From NCBI GenBank assembly GCA_039707465.1, contig CM077648.1, forward strand, positions 71,815,619 to 71,879,618: DNA of 64,000 nucleotides. Direction: 5' to 3'. The stretch comes from Rhabdophis nuchalis. Taxonomy: Eukaryota > Chordata > Lepidosauria > Squamata > Natricidae. Shown one piece after another: positions 10,286 to 22,668 of the stretch. The notes under the pieces are model-generated. The model did not search any database. It was not told the DNA's origin and saw only the letters and a list, made by a program, of their open reading frames with translations. A program made the translations under genes and the position numbers. Position 1 is the stretch's first letter. Each line of letters begins with the position of its first letter.

Positions 10286-10500
10286 CCATGATGGTGAACC
10301 TATGGCACGGAGTCCTATCTGCGGGCACATGAGCTGTTGGCCCACTCAGTTCTAATGAGCATGCTTCCCACTGGACAGCTGATTTTTGTGTCTCTGCCAC
10401 AGAGAGTTGGCGGGGCACATGTGGGAGACATGCACACATACATGCGTTGGGGAAAGCGCGGGGGGAAGTCCCTATGAGACATCAGCAACTGCATAAAATA
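10286..10500 (+). mobile_element. hAT-type element, left end only
   Basis: CCATGATGGTGAACCTATGGCAC matches the inverted terminus shared by the hAT copies at 23791, 26950, 50506 and 55420. It cuts into CR1-B. I see no matching right terminus, so the element is truncated; the right boundary is approximate. Confidence 0.6.
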
Positions 10501-10784
10501 CATTGGCTTACTATATCTTATTGATTATACAGCTCCATAATTGCACACTACTAGGATGTTTCAACATAATAAAGTTTTACATTTGGATTTCTTAAACTAA
10601 CACCCCCATGTTCTGGGGCTGCCCTCTTACACAGATCAGTTGGGACAGGTCATTTGGAGGTCTCCATACATTGGAAAATGTATTTTATTGGTTGAATTTA
10701 CATATAAAGTTAAGCCAAATTCAAACAAACAGTATATTGCTTTATTGAGCTGTATTCTATGTATGTATTTTTTATAGTATTTTA

Positions 10785-10880
10785 AATTTTTCCCTGTGCA
10801 CCGCTCCGAGTCCCCTTGGGGAGAGGATGCGGTATACAAATAAAATTTGATTTGATTTGATTTTGATTTTGATTAAGTTC
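10785..10880 (+). mobile_element. L2 LINE 3' terminal fragment
   Basis: CTGTGCACCGCTCCGAGTCC followed by a G-rich arm and GGTATACAAATAAAATTTGA is the L2 3' end hairpin, with a degenerate TTTGA-type repeat tail. Confidence 0.7.
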
Positions 10881-12479
10881 CACAGGTAGTTGCTCTTGGC
10901 TCATCCTTAAATAAATCCAAGGACAAATCTTTTGCTTTTGTAAGGATTATGGAAAAATATTGCAACAAATAAATTATAGATACTTTATTTAATATAAATC
11001 CTGGAAAAATGTATTTGCCACCAACAAAAGCCTAGTCTCCATTGGAAACTAATTTTAAAAGGGAGTGTATGGGAGGCAGGGTTTAGAGGTAAATTTTAAT
11101 GTAGGTTTTTCTTTAAAATAATAATGAAAAATATCCAAAATTGGGGGGGGGAAATCTAATGATTCAGAGTGATATTAGTTTTCCTGATAAAATGTAACAG
11201 CAATCTGTTTCTGAAGACTGAAGTCATAAATTAGCTTGTCTTTTTATGATAGTGTCTTCTTTAACCTGGTGACCTCCAAATCTGTTGAACTTTAGCTACT
11301 CTCATACTAAAATTGCATGGCTATTGACTAAGTGATACTTGCTTAGTTTTACTGATTATACTATTTTTTCATCTGGCTTCTTAATGAGCTGGGACATTAA
11401 CATGTCATTTTGGCCACTATTCATGCCAATTTACTGATTTGGAATTATGTAAGATCCTGGATAATATAGGAAATCAAGTGAAGAATGTTTGCGGCATTAG
11501 ATATCCTGAGGTCTGCAAAATATCTACGTACATATTCTATAAGTGCAAAAGTGTTATGGTTAGAAGTAAGTCTGGTGATTACTACAATTCCTTGGGGTTT
11601 AATCTCAGCCTTTTCCTGTCTGACTGGTTGAAAACTCTGGCAGGGAAGCTGAACTCTTTGAAGAATGAAGAGTCCCATTACAGGGTGAGCCCCACTGAAT
11701 TTCTGAATGAACGAAAAGTTAATTGAAGAAAAGGATATAGCATATTTTAGTCACAGTTAATTTAAACAATGCTGATAAGTAACTGGAAACAGTATGCTAC
11801 TAAAGTACAGTTTTCTGATACCATCAGTATCTTTTGTTTTCTTTTTTTTATTAGGGTAATTTTAAAGGTCAGTGTTTGTCATAAACACTTTATTATCTAA
11901 ACCTTTGCTAAGCAAAACTGTAATGACATTACTATTAAAAGTTATCTCAATGTTTATCTACACATGAGTGATACATTTATGAAAAATACATTAAAATGTA
12001 ACAAGTAATGTTATTACATAGATTGTTGAATGAAGGACTCATTAACTTTTTTTTTGCAAAAACTGCCATGATTCTGAAACATATGAGACACATTTATCAA
12101 TTTTGAAGATTTTTCATCATTAAAACAAAAAGATTTTGTGAAGAAATGTTAAGATTCCTTTATGACAATATGATGCATGTCATTTCTTAAAGCAAATATG
12201 TTTGTTGTGGAGAAAATAAATCAAATATATTTAATAGTGAATGAACATTTAAGATGTTATGACAAACTAGATACAAAACTAAATGTGTTAAAGTGAAATT
12301 AAGCAATTATATATTTAATTGATTACATCTATTGTTAGGCAAGTGTTCAGGAAAGTTCTAAATTCCAGGGCAGATATAGGGGCCAAGGAGAGATGGAATT
12401 CATTTCATTTGGTAGAGATAAAGTTGGCTTGAAAATTGCACTCAAATTGCACTCAATCAACAACTTGTCATCAATGAAT
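10881..12479. other. No recognised feature (AT-rich unique DNA)
   Basis: AT-rich sequence with a G run at 11143. The open frames at 11439-11726 and 11445-11678 overlap on opposite strands and show no known domain, so I do not call them. Confidence 0.55.
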
Positions 12480-13189
12480 GTCAGAAGATGGAGGAAATGC
12501 TTATCGCTTTGGTAGATGACGTAGAATTGGGTGAGAGCTAATATTCAAGGACAAAAAAAATAAGAACGTTATTGTAAGTTATAAAAATAGGCCAACACTA
12601 ACATTTAACAGAGATAATTGAATATGAGCCAGCAACGTGTGGCAGCAGCCAAAAAAGCCAATGCAATCCAAAGTTAGACTAACAGAAGGATTGAATCAAG
12701 TTCATGAGGACATTAGTACTGCCCTATAATGCTTTAATAAGGTCACACCTAGAATACTGCATCCAGTTTTAGTCACCACACAACAAAAAAGATGTTGAGA
12801 CTCTAGAAAGAGGGCAGAGAAGAGCAACAAAAATGATTAGGGGCCTAGAGGCTAAAACATATGAAGAACGGTTGCAGAAATTAGGTATGGCTAGTCTAGT
12901 GAAGAGATGGATCAGGGGTGACATGATAGCAGTGTTCCAATATTTGTGGGACTGTCACAGAGAAGAGGGGGACAACCTATTTTCCAAATCACCCAAAGGC
13001 CAGACAAGGAACAATGGATGGAAACTGATGAAGGAGAGATTTAACATAGAAATAAGGAGAAATTTTCTGACAGTGAGAACTATCAACCGATGGGACAACT
13101 TGCCTTTAAAAGTTGTGAGTGCTTCATCACTGGATGGTCACTTGTCAGAAGTAGTACAGGGTCTCCTGCTTGAGCAGGGAGTTAGACTA
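12480..13189 (+). pseudogene. CR1 LINE C-terminal fragment (copy CR1-C)
   Basis: Coding traces start near 12500 (VDDVELGES-like), pass through a frame-shifted CIQF*SP block at 12760, then an intact stretch from 12833 (MIRGLEAKTYEERLQKLGM, NRWDNLPLKVV). The 3' part (AGCAGGGAGTTAGACTA) is the CR1 3' UTR, cut at 13190 by a TA-flanked DNA element. Same subfamily as CR1-B and CR1-D. Confidence 0.85.
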
Positions 13190-13350
13190 CCATATTTTTT
13201 GGAGTGTAAGATGGACCTTTTTTCCTCTAAAAAGAGGCTGAAAATCTGGGTGTGCCTTATACATTGAATACAGCATTTTTTGCCTCCTGAAACCTCGCCC
13301 CTTCACCAAAATGGCCACGCGCATACCGTTATGAAGGCTTCCAGAGAGGG
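13190..13350 (+). mobile_element. TA-flanked DNA element, left end (copy 3)
   Basis: CCATATTTTTTGGAGTGTAAG matches the terminal repeat of the complete copies at 48561-49458 and 49666-50401, including the internal GAAAATCTGGGTG block and GCCTCCTGAA. It is preceded by TA. The similarity ends near 13350, so the right part is missing. Confidence 0.75.
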
Positions 13351-13672
13351 AGAAGGCGGAGCCACCCGCGCCAACACAATCGGAGTTCCCTAAACTGCAG
13401 GGCCGTGGCTGAACTTTTGTCTCCCCCGTGGTTCGATAGGAACCTAAACCGTCTTGGAGGGACGATAACCAGGAGGTAAGCCTTCACTGGGCACACGGGC
13501 CTCGCAAGACCCCTGTTTAACACAAAGGGAAAACCTCTGAAGGGAAACAAAAGGCACACACACCCCGGGGGGGATTAAGGCAACGGGAGAGCTTCCGGAT
13601 GAAAGGGATTGCTTAAAGAGAAAGTGCAACATCGGGAAGGTATTCTGTTTTGTATTTGAAACACTTTGCTAA
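13351..13672. other. Unassigned GC-balanced sequence, possibly an L1 5' leader
   Basis: Contains CCCGGGGGGGATTAAGGCAA and AGCTTCCGGATGAAAGGGAT, reminiscent of the L1 5' leader at 60780-60900. It could be the left part of a LINE 5'UTR split by L2-A, with 16471-16794 as the right part. Weak support. Confidence 0.3.
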
Positions 13673-13718
<46 letters not shown>

Positions 13719-16470
13719 TTAATTTTATATCCCGCTCTCTCTCCCCAAGAGGACTCGAGGCGGGGCACAGGCAATTAAAAATACAAATAAGACCACAGAC
13801 AAAATACAAAATACAAAATTAAAAATGGATTAAATTGATCCTGCGCTAAAACCCATAGACTAAACTAAAAATTACCCCTAAAACCCCTAACCTAAAAAGA
13901 GACTACCCAAGGCCGGCCAGGCGAAAAAAGTGTGTCTTTAATTTTAAGCGGAAGGAGCGGAGGTCCGTGGTTGTCCTGATATCGGGGGGAAGGTCGTTCC
14001 AGAGGGCTGGGCCCGCCACAGAGAAGGCCCTTCCCCTGGGCGTCGCCCGCTGACAAAGTCTAGTGGACGGCACCCGGAGAAGTCCCTCTCTGTGGGAGCG
14101 AATCGGCCGTGAGGATGTATGGGGCAGGATCCGATCCCGCAGGTAGCTAGGTCCCGAGCCATGGAGCGCTTTGAAGATGGTAATTAACACCTTGAAGCGC
14201 ACCCGGAAGACGACAGGTAGCCAGTGCAGCTCGCGCAAGAGCGGTGTTACGTGGGCAAACCTAGAGGTGCCCATAATTGCGCGCGCCTGCATTCTGGACC
14301 AACTGAAGCCTCCGGGTACACCTCAAGGGGAGCCCCATGTAGAGAGAGTTGCAATAATCCAGTCGGGATGTCACGAGAGCATGAGTGACTGTGCGAAGGG
14401 CGTCCCGATCCAATAGGGGGCGCAACTGGCGTACCAGGCGAACCTGGTAAAACGCCCTCCTGGCCACGGCTGTCACTTGATCTTCCATGGACAGCCGGGT
14501 ATCCAGGAGGACACCCAAGTTGCGCGCCCCATCCACAGGGGCAAGATGTTCGCCCCCTATGGCCAGCGATGGAGTCAGCTGGTTGAATCGGGCAGCCGGA
14601 AACCACAGCCACTCGGTCTTGGTCGGGTTGAGCCTGAGTCCGTTACTTCCCATCCAGATCCGCACGGCTTCCAGGCACTGGCACATCACCGCTACGGCAT
14701 CGTTGGGGTGGTTTGGGGTAGATATATACAGCTGAGTATCATCAGCGTAGAGATGATACTCTACCCCAAAACCACGGATGATCTCGCCCAGCGGCTTCAT
14801 GTATGTGTTGAACAGGAGAGGCGAGAGGACCGACCCCTGAGGCACCCCACATGTGAGGGGTCTCGGGGTCGACCTCTGCTCTCCTGTCAACACAAATTGC
14901 GATCGGCCAGAGAGGTAGGAGGAGAACCACCGCAAAACGGTGCCTCCCACCCCCAACCCCCCCAGCCGATGCAATAGGATACCATGGTCGATGGTATCGA
15001 AAGCCGCCGAGAGGTCTAACAGAACCAGGATGGAGGAGCAACCCCCATCTCTGGCCCTCCAGAGATCATCCACCAACGCGACCAATGCCGTCTCGGTGCT
15101 ATGCCCGGGTCGAAAGCCGGACTGGCGCGGGTCTAGATAATCAATTTCCTCCAGATGACGGGGAAACTGTTGTGCCACCACACTCTCAACAACCTTCGCC
15201 AGGAAGGGAAGGTTGGAGACTGGACGATAGTTGGTTAATAAAGCTGGATCCAAAGAGGGCTTCTTGAGGAGGGGCCTCACCATGGCCTCTTTTAGGGAGG
15301 CAGGCAAGGAACCCTCACTCAAGGATGCGTTGATAACCTCTTGGAGCCAGCCTCGTGTCACCTCCCAGGATGCCAGTACAAGCCAGGAGGGACACGGGTC
15401 CAATAAACATGTGGTGGCTCGCAGTCGCCCACGTAACCTGTCCATATCCTCGGAAGTAACGGAGTCAAACTCCTCCCAAACAAGATCCCCCTCGTGGCAA
15501 TCCACGGGACCAGCAATGGGGGCTAACTCATTCTGTATCTGAGCGATTTTCTCCTGCAGATAAGACACAAATTCCTCTGCTCTACCCTGTAAGGGGGCTT
15601 CCCGCACCCTCTGTTGAAGGAGGGTACGGGTCACCCTAAACAGGGCGGCAGGGCGGTTATCTGCTGATGCTATGAGAGTGGCGCAATGATGGCGTTTGGC
15701 CACTCTCAGCGCCACAATGTAAGTCCGTAAATGGGCTCTTACCTGTGTCCGGTCAGATTCAGAGCGGGTATACCTCCATCTTCTCTCTAGGCATCTCTTG
15801 TGGCGTTTCATCACCCTCAGCTCCTCGGTAAACCAAGGAGCCAGGGTGGCTCGCCACCGCAAGAGAGGCCGCAAGGGCGCGACCCGATCCAAGGCTCCCG
15901 TGGTCGCAGTATTCCATGCGGCCACGAGGTCCTCCATCGGGGCGCGGGTCAGGGGTACAGGAAGTGGCCCAAGCGCCGCTTGGAACCCATCTGGGTCCAT
16001 CAGGCGCCTGGGGCGGAACCAGATTGGTAACTCAGGTTCCACCTCCCCGCGGAGGGGAGTAGCGGTCGGAAAGTCAAGCCGGAGAAGTGAGTGGTCTGTC
16101 CATGACAAGGGTGTGATGACTATATCCCCTATACCCAGATCACTCTTCCATTGGCCTGAGACAAAGATGAGATCCGGTGTGTGTCCACCCTCGTGCGTGG
16201 GGCCTTGAATTACTTGGGTCAGGTCCATGGCCGTCATGGAAGCCATGAACTCCCGAGCTACCCCGGATGATTCGCCCACCGATGGCAGGTTAAAGTCCCG
16301 CATGACTAGAAGTCTGGGGGTCTCAACTGCCACCGTAGCGATCACCTCTAGGAGCTCGGGCAGGGCTGCTGCTACATAGCGGGGAGCCAGGTATACAACC
16401 AGCAAGCCCAACTGCCTCCCTAGGCCCCACTTCACGCAGAGGGACTCACAACCGGTGGTCTGTGGCACAA
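13673..16470 (-). mobile_element. L2 LINE, 5'-truncated antisense copy (L2-A)
   Basis: The 3' end lies at the left: an (ATA)n tail at 13673-13718, then the inverted L2 3' UTR (ATCCCGCTCTCTCTCCCC). The body is ORF2 on the minus strand up to 16468, where it stops inside the endonuclease domain and unrelated sequence begins, as in a normal 5'-truncated insertion. No clear target duplication was found. Confidence 0.92.
13903..16468 (-). pseudogene. L2 ORF2 (endonuclease - reverse transcriptase), L2-A
   Basis: A 735-codon open frame (16468-14261) continues after one frameshift near 14280 into 14292-13903. The N-terminal part of the endonuclease is missing. What remains has RDFNLPS (a D-N catalytic pair; the preceding residue is R where L2-B has G), DLIFVSG, and an SWTDHSLLRLD block that keeps the D-H catalytic dyad. 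The reverse transcriptase has NYRPVSNLPFLAKVVE, LDLSAAFDTIDH, CGVPQGSVLSPLLFN and YADDTQLY (14749-14726). The C-terminus RELHWLPVVFRVRFK...WNDLP is the L2 hallmark. This enzyme would nick target DNA and prime reverse transcription there. One frameshift plus the 5' truncation make it non-functional. Confidence 0.93.
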
Positions 16471-16794
16471 CGGTTACTCTCTACTAAAAACTTTGAAACT
16501 TTTACTCTCTACTAAAGCTTTGAATCTAGTAGAGAAACTTTTACTCTCTACTAAAGCTTTGAATCTAGAGATAAGCGGCAGATTTAACCGAACTGTGAGA
16601 TTTCTCCTGTTAATAGAATTCTTTGAAATGGCGGACTGAAGCATAAGAACAAAGGACAAAGCCATTTCCGCTCGTGCTGAAAGAGATCGGACTATGACTG
16701 ATTTTTCTACTTTCTTTCCTTTTAATCTAATTTACTTAAAACTTTGAAATTTGGACTATTTTTACAACTTCAAGAATTATTTGTGGGACTTGAT
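16471..16794. repeat. Short tandem repeat (39-bp unit) and unassigned leader-like DNA
   Basis: TTTACTCTCTACTAAAGCTT occurs at 16501 and 16540 (period 39), with a partial first unit near 16474. The rest, including GAAATGGCGGACTGAAG, looks like a LINE 5' leader but has no firm match here. Confidence 0.5.
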
Positions 16795-17225
16795 TTCCGG
16801 TCTTCGGAGGCGACGAACGTGTCTTCCGACACGTCCGCCGTTTTGCTGCTCTGGTGGGCACCTTCGGGGGCACTGGGGCCTCCGGAGTGACCCCCAACCG
16901 TACGGGCGGCTGCAGGAGAACCCCAACTCGACGGTGGTCGGCTGGGTGTCTCTCCCGTCTCGCCCCAGGAGCCGGAGGGCTGACAGCGGGGGGGAAACTG
17001 CCCTCTCGCTGATGAACGCCGGAAGATTCGCAAAATGAAGATCGGGCTGAAATGCCAGAGTCGGAGGAACGACCCAGGACTCTGGTATAGGCAGTGTGGA
17101 CTGTGAGTTTTACTTTCTTATTTACATTCAATCATTTTTGGAAAGAAGAATAGAGGGGGGAGTTTGTTTGTAAAAAAAAAAACCTCGCAAAAGCGGTGTT
17201 TTAAAATGCTCCCCAGACCGGGGAA
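16795..17225 (+). mobile_element. L1-type 5'UTR, first part (element L1-A)
   Basis: Begins TTCCGGTCTTCGGAGGCGAC and contains GGGGGAGTTTGTTTGTAAAA and AGCGGTGTTTTAAAATG. These align in order with the 5'UTR of the ORF1-only element at 61245-60380. Together with 21311-21744 it adds up to about 865 bp, the same leader length as that element (866 bp). The L2-B insertion separates the two halves. Confidence 0.7.
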
Positions 17226-20200
17226 AGAGAGGATTGCCAACATCCAATTGCCAAGAAGAACTGGCCCAGGGCTAGGACGATCCAGGCCCGATAACAGCAG
17301 GGCCGCGGCCGGAGAGGACCCAGACTGGACCCCTCAGTTGGAAGTTTGCTTCAGAGATCGCCCAGGTGAGTGGAACCATCGGAGGCCTGGGCAGCCGGGA
17401 GGCCTTATAACAGCAAGGCCTAGGTCTAAGGAGATCCAGGCCGAGGCCTGCTCCCTACCGCCCTGATCCAACCAACCCAAGCCAAGACCCATGAGGGGGT
17501 CGGGAGATTCAGGAATGGGCCTGACCATTTACCATCTTTGGCCGAGGCCTGAGGCTTTTGAAGAGCGGGACTGGACTTTAAGGCCACGCCTGAGACATTG
17601 CACCTATTGCATATTGCACATTGCACCTATTAAGTATTTATGAACTATTTATTGACTATCAACTATTTTATGACCCCACTTTTAACTTTTTTGTACTGGA
17701 CTTATACTTGCTGGAATTAATTAATTAATTTTTAACATCTATTTAATATTTATTGAATATCTATTTTAACATCTTTAATATTTAATATTTATTGAATATC
17801 TTTTTAACATCTGTTCATCCCTAAACCAATTGATGCCCTGCTATAAATGTGACCCATTATGTACTCAAGGGCAGACCTAATCCTACTGCGGGAGTCCCCC
17901 CTCTCGCAGGTTTGGCCCTCCGCTCTTACGAGGGCCCACCTTGATGAGGGATATATTAATCCAGAGAGGTGGGCGAGGCGTAGTCTTAGGGGGTTTTTAA
18001 CCAAATTTTTAATTCGGCTTTTAGGGGGTTTCAGGGAGGAGGGGAAGGATAGTCAAGCTAGGGGGCAGAATACAACCAGGCCGGCCGGCGGAAGAGAGGA
18101 AACGGAGGAAGGGGAGGGGGGTCGTTTCCACTGAGGTTTTAACCATTAGTTCGGTTCTGGGGAGGGGCAGGGGCAGGGGCGGTGGGAGACGGATGGGGTC
18201 GGAGGACCGTGGCTGCTGGTTACAGGCGGTCACGCGCTCCGACTCCCCGTGCTTCCATCGCAGACTAGGTGGGCAAGGACCACAGAGCCGGGGCCCTAGA
18301 CTGATGTTATGCAACGCCAGGTCCGTGGTGAACAAAGCCCCCCTCATTCGTGACCTCGTGTCAGAGGGGGCCCCGGACCTGGTGGGTATAACGGAAACCT
18401 GGTTGGGCCTCGAGGGGGGTTTACCCCTCGTAGAAATGTGCCCGCAAGGCTACCGAGCCTTCCATCAGCCTAGGGCCCTGGGGAGGGGTGGGGGGGTGGC
18501 GATTATGATTAGGGAAGGTCTTCAGCCGAAGGAGACCACTGTCCCCCAGACGACCGGGTGTGAGTCCCTCCTCGTGAAGTGGGGCCTAGGGAGGCAGATG
18601 GGCGTGTTAGTTGTATACCTGGCTCCTCGCTATACAACAACAGCCCTGCCCGAGCTCCTAGAGGTGATAGCCGAGGTGGCGGTTGAGACCCCCAGACTTT
18701 TGGTCATGGGGGACTTCAACCTGCCGTCGGTAGGCGAAACCTCTGGTGTAGCTTGGGAGTTCATGGCTTCCATGACAGCCATGGACCTGACCCAGGTAGT
18801 TTTAGGCCCTACTCATGAGGGTGGACACACCCTGGACTTAATCTTCGTCTCGGGACAGTGGAGTCGTGATCGGGGAATAGGGGATTTAGCCATCACACCC
18901 CTGTCATGGACAAATCAAGCTCTCCTTCGGCTGGACTTTCCAATCGCCGCACCTCACCGCGGGGAGGCGGAGCCGATTACTCCTATATGGTTCCGCCCCA
19001 GGCTCCTGATGGACCCGGTAAGGTTCCAGAGGGAGCTTGGGCCAATACCTGTGGACTTGCCCCGTGACTCGACTGAGGACCTGGTGGCCGCATGGTTAAG
19101 TGCGGCCACAGGGGCCTTGGACCGAGTCGCGCCCTTGCGGCCTCTCTTGCGGCGACGAGTCACCCAGGCTCCTTGGTTTACTGAGGAGCTAAGGGAGATG
19201 AAACGCCACAAGAGACGCCTAGAGAGCAGATAGATCCTCTCGCTCCGAAGCCTACCGAACACTAGTGAGAATCCATATTAGGACTTACTTAGTGGCGATA
19301 AGAGTGGCCAAACGTGAGTATTGTGCCACCCTTATTGCATCCGCAGATAACCGCCCTGCCGCCCTGTTTGGGGTGACCAGCTCCCTCCTTCACCAGAGGC
19401 CGCGGGAAGCCCCTCTGCAGAGACGAGCAGAGGAATTTGGGATTTATCTGCAGGACAAAATCACTCGGATTCGGAATGAGTTACTCTCCATCGAGAGTGG
19501 TCCAGCGAGATTGTCCGAGGTTGGTCTTGAGGCTCCATTCTGGGAGGAGTTTGACTTTGTTACTACCGAGGATATTGACAGGTTGTCAAAGAGCCTTAAG
19601 GCCACCACATGTTTATTGGACCCGTGTCCCTCCTGGCTTGTACTGGCATCCTGGGAGACGACACGAGGCTGGCTCCAGGGCATTGTCAACGCATCTTTGA
19701 GTGAGGGGTCCCTGCCTGCCGTCTTGAAAGAGGCGGTGGTAAGGCCCCTCCTCAAGAAGCCGTCCCTGGACCCAGCATTATTAGAGAACTTTCGTCCCGT
19801 CTCCAACCTTCACTTTCTAGCGAAGGTTGTTGAGAGTGTGGTGGCCCAACAGTTTCCGCGACACCTGGAAGAAGTTGATTATCTAGACCCGCGCCAGTCC
19901 GGCTTCCGACCCGGTCACAGCACCGAGACGGCATTGGTCGCGTTGGTGGATGATCTCTGGAGGGCGCGGGATAGAGGACATTCCTCTATCCTAGTCCTGT
20001 TAGACCTCTCACCGGCTTTTGATACCATCGACCATGGTATCCTATTGCACCGACTGGGGGGGTTGGGGCTGGGAGGCATCGTTTTGCGGTGGTTCTCGTC
20101 CTACCTCTCTGGTCAGTCGCAATATGTGTTGGCAGGGGGGCAGAGGTCGGCCTCGAGGCCCCTCGTATGTGGGGTCCCTCAGGGGTCGGTCCTCTCGCCC

Positions 20201-21310
20201 CTCCTATTCAACACATATATGAAGCCGCTGGGTGAGATCATCCGTGGTTTTGGGGTGGGATATCATCTGTACGCTGATGATACTCAGCTGTACATCTCCA
20301 CCCCAGACCACCCCAACGATGCCGTTGAGGTGATGTCCCGGTGTTTGGAAGCCGTACGGATATGGATGGGTAGTAACAAACTCAAACTCAACCCGTCCAA
20401 GACTGAGTGGCTGTGGTTTCCGGCACCCCGGTTTAGCCAGATTACTCCAACTCTGGCCATTGGGGGCGAAACACCGGCCCCCGTGGAGAGGGCACACAAT
20501 TTGGGTGTCCTCCTGGATTCCCGGCTGTCCATGGAGGACCATGTGGCGGCCATGGCCAGGGGGGCGTTTCATCAGGTACGCCTGATGCGCCAATTGCGCC
20601 CCTTACTGGATCGGGCTGCCCTTCGCACAGTCACTCAGGCCCTCGTGACATCTCGACTGGACTACTGCAATGCTCTCTACATGGGGCTTCCCTTGAGGTG
20701 CACTCGAAAGCTACAGTTAGTGAAGAATGCAGCCGCGCGGGTGATTACGGGAGCCCCTAGATGCTCCCACATAACACCGATTGTGCGCGAGCTGCACTGG
20801 CTTCCTGTGGTCTTTCGGGTGCGCTTCAAGGTCTTGACGACCATCTTCAAAGCGCTCCATGGCTCGGGACCTAGTTATATGCGAGACCGTCTTCTGCCCC
20901 ATACATCCCTTAGACCGATACGCTCCCACAGAGAGGGCCTTCTCCGGGTGCCATCGGCCGGACAATGCCGGCTGGCGACACCCAGGGGAAGGGCCTTCTC
21001 TGTGGCGGGCCCTACCCTGTGGAACGACCTACCCCTGAACTCCGCACCATCACCGACCTCCGCCTCTTCCGCCAGTGTTTAAAAACACACTTATTTCATC
21101 AAGCCGGCCTAACATAGCCTCCGCTGTGACTAATCGTAGATAGTTTTTAAATGGGGGATTTTAATTGGTTTTAGCGCAGGTTTTGCTATTTAATAGTTTT
21201 TTAAATTTATATGTTTTGTATTATTTTTGTATGTTGTTTTAAATTCCTGTGCGCCGCCCTGGGTCCTTTTGGAGAAGGGCGGGATATAAATTGAATAAAA
21301 AACATTTTAA
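17226..21310 (+). mobile_element. L2 LINE, near full-length (L2-B)
   Basis: About 4.1 kb: a GC-rich 5'UTR (17226-18192), ORF2 in two frames (18193-19233 and 19265-21082), and a 3'UTR ending with CGCCGCCCTGGGTCC...GGGCGGGATATAAATTG and an A-rich tail at 21290-21310. It sits inside the L1-A leader, so it inserted after L1-A. The exact left edge is uncertain by a few tens of bases. Confidence 0.9.
18193..21082 (+). pseudogene. L2 ORF2 (endonuclease - reverse transcriptase), L2-B
   Basis: The first frame (346 codons) carries the apurinic-type endonuclease: LCNARSVVNK, GITETWL, VMGDFNLPS and DLIFVSG. The terminal catalytic S-D-H block reads SWTNQALLRLD, so both D and H are replaced; L2-A keeps them. 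A frameshift between about 19225 and 19265 leads into the second frame (605 codons) with the reverse transcriptase: LDLSPAFDTIDH, CGVPQGSVLSPLLFN, YADDTQLY (20270-20293), then HWLPVVFRVRFK near the end. After 21082 the last residues continue in another frame (FRQCLKTHLFHQ). The copy is nearly complete but should be inactive because of the frameshift and the altered endonuclease. Confidence 0.94.
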
Positions 21311-22668
21311 AAAAAATCCGATCTATTACTACCTAAAAGGGAATGTTTTTTCCATTTATGGAATTGCAGTAGCAACTTTGTATCTGAGACTCGTTAAAAC
21401 TGAAATGAAACTTTCACTACTTCTCTTCCGGTGTTGAGGCGGGAAAATGGTGTTTCTTTGTTCCCAGCTGAAAACTTTCTTTTGACTCATGAACATTCCT
21501 TCAACCTTATAAGATCACAAGGTTAAAAACCTATACTTAAAGCCTCCTCAAGAAGCTCTTAGTGTTACTCCCAATTTGTGGATTCTTCTTTTTCTCTTTT
21601 GGATTTGATAATACAATCATCTCTCTGGATTTTATACAATATATGGTTTGAACTCTGACACAGACTTTTCCTGATATCTCGGACTTCACTGACTGCTTGC
21701 TCACCGATGCCATTTTTTTGCCATAAGAACTTAAAACTACAGCAATGGCTTCAAGAAAGCCACCGACTGGAAAGTCTCTTTCCGCTCCAGCCTCAACTAA
21801 AACCAGTCCAACTCCACAAAAGACGAAGATCACTACAATGCTACAAAAAGAAGCTGCAGGAGAGGACACCCAAGGATCATCAACAGATGAAATGCTCCAA
21901 AGTATAATGAAAGAAATAAAAGAAATGCGGAAAGACTTGACAAGGTCAAGACTGGAATTGTTGGAGACACAAAGAACCATAGCAGATAATAAACAAAAGA
22001 TTGAGGTGTTGGAGGGGGGAGCAGTTGAGATGAAAGAAGAGATAAGGGAAATACGAAAAGAAAACATAGATATTTCTGGGCATATGTCAAGGATGGAATT
22101 TGAAAGAATGTCTTTTTTTTTAAGATTTCAGAATGTCCCAGAGTCAGAAGCAGAAGATTTGAAGGATTTAATGAGCACAATTTTAGCAGATTATACTAAA
22201 AAGAATAAAGAATATATCTGGGGGAATATAGATCTGATTTACAGAATTAATTCAGCATATGCTAGAATAAATGATGTACCTAGAGAGATTCACATTAAAT
22301 TTGTAAGAAGGTCCACAAGGGATGAGATTCTGAGGGCACAACGAGGGGGGCCTTTGATATATCAACAAAAAGAAATTACCATATTGAAGCAGATTCCCAA
22401 AAAAATTCAAGAGATAAGAAGGAAGTATTCTTTCTTATCCAAAAAATTAAACAAAAAAGGAGTATGGTTCAAATGGTTAATGCCTGAAGGAATGTTGGTA
22501 TTCTGGGATGGAGGTAGAGTTAGAGTTAAAACAGTAGGAGAGGCGGAGGCCTTTCTAAAAAAACATTCCTTAATCCTGGGAGATGAAGAAGAGGAAATGG
22601 GAGGGGCCATGGTCCCGCCCATTGGCGGGAAAGAGGAAGAAGAAACAATAGCAAAGATTTGTTCCAAA
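21311..22668 (+). mobile_element. L1-type element L1-A, second leader part plus ORF1
   Basis: 21311-21744 aligns with the distal leader of the element at 59256-61245 (for example GGCGGGAAAATGGTGTTTCT against GGCGGTGGAAAGTGGCTTTT). ORF1 follows. At about 22668 the L1 sequence ends abruptly in the interior of a TA-flanked DNA element, so its 3' end is missing; no ORF2 sequence is present. Confidence 0.8.
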
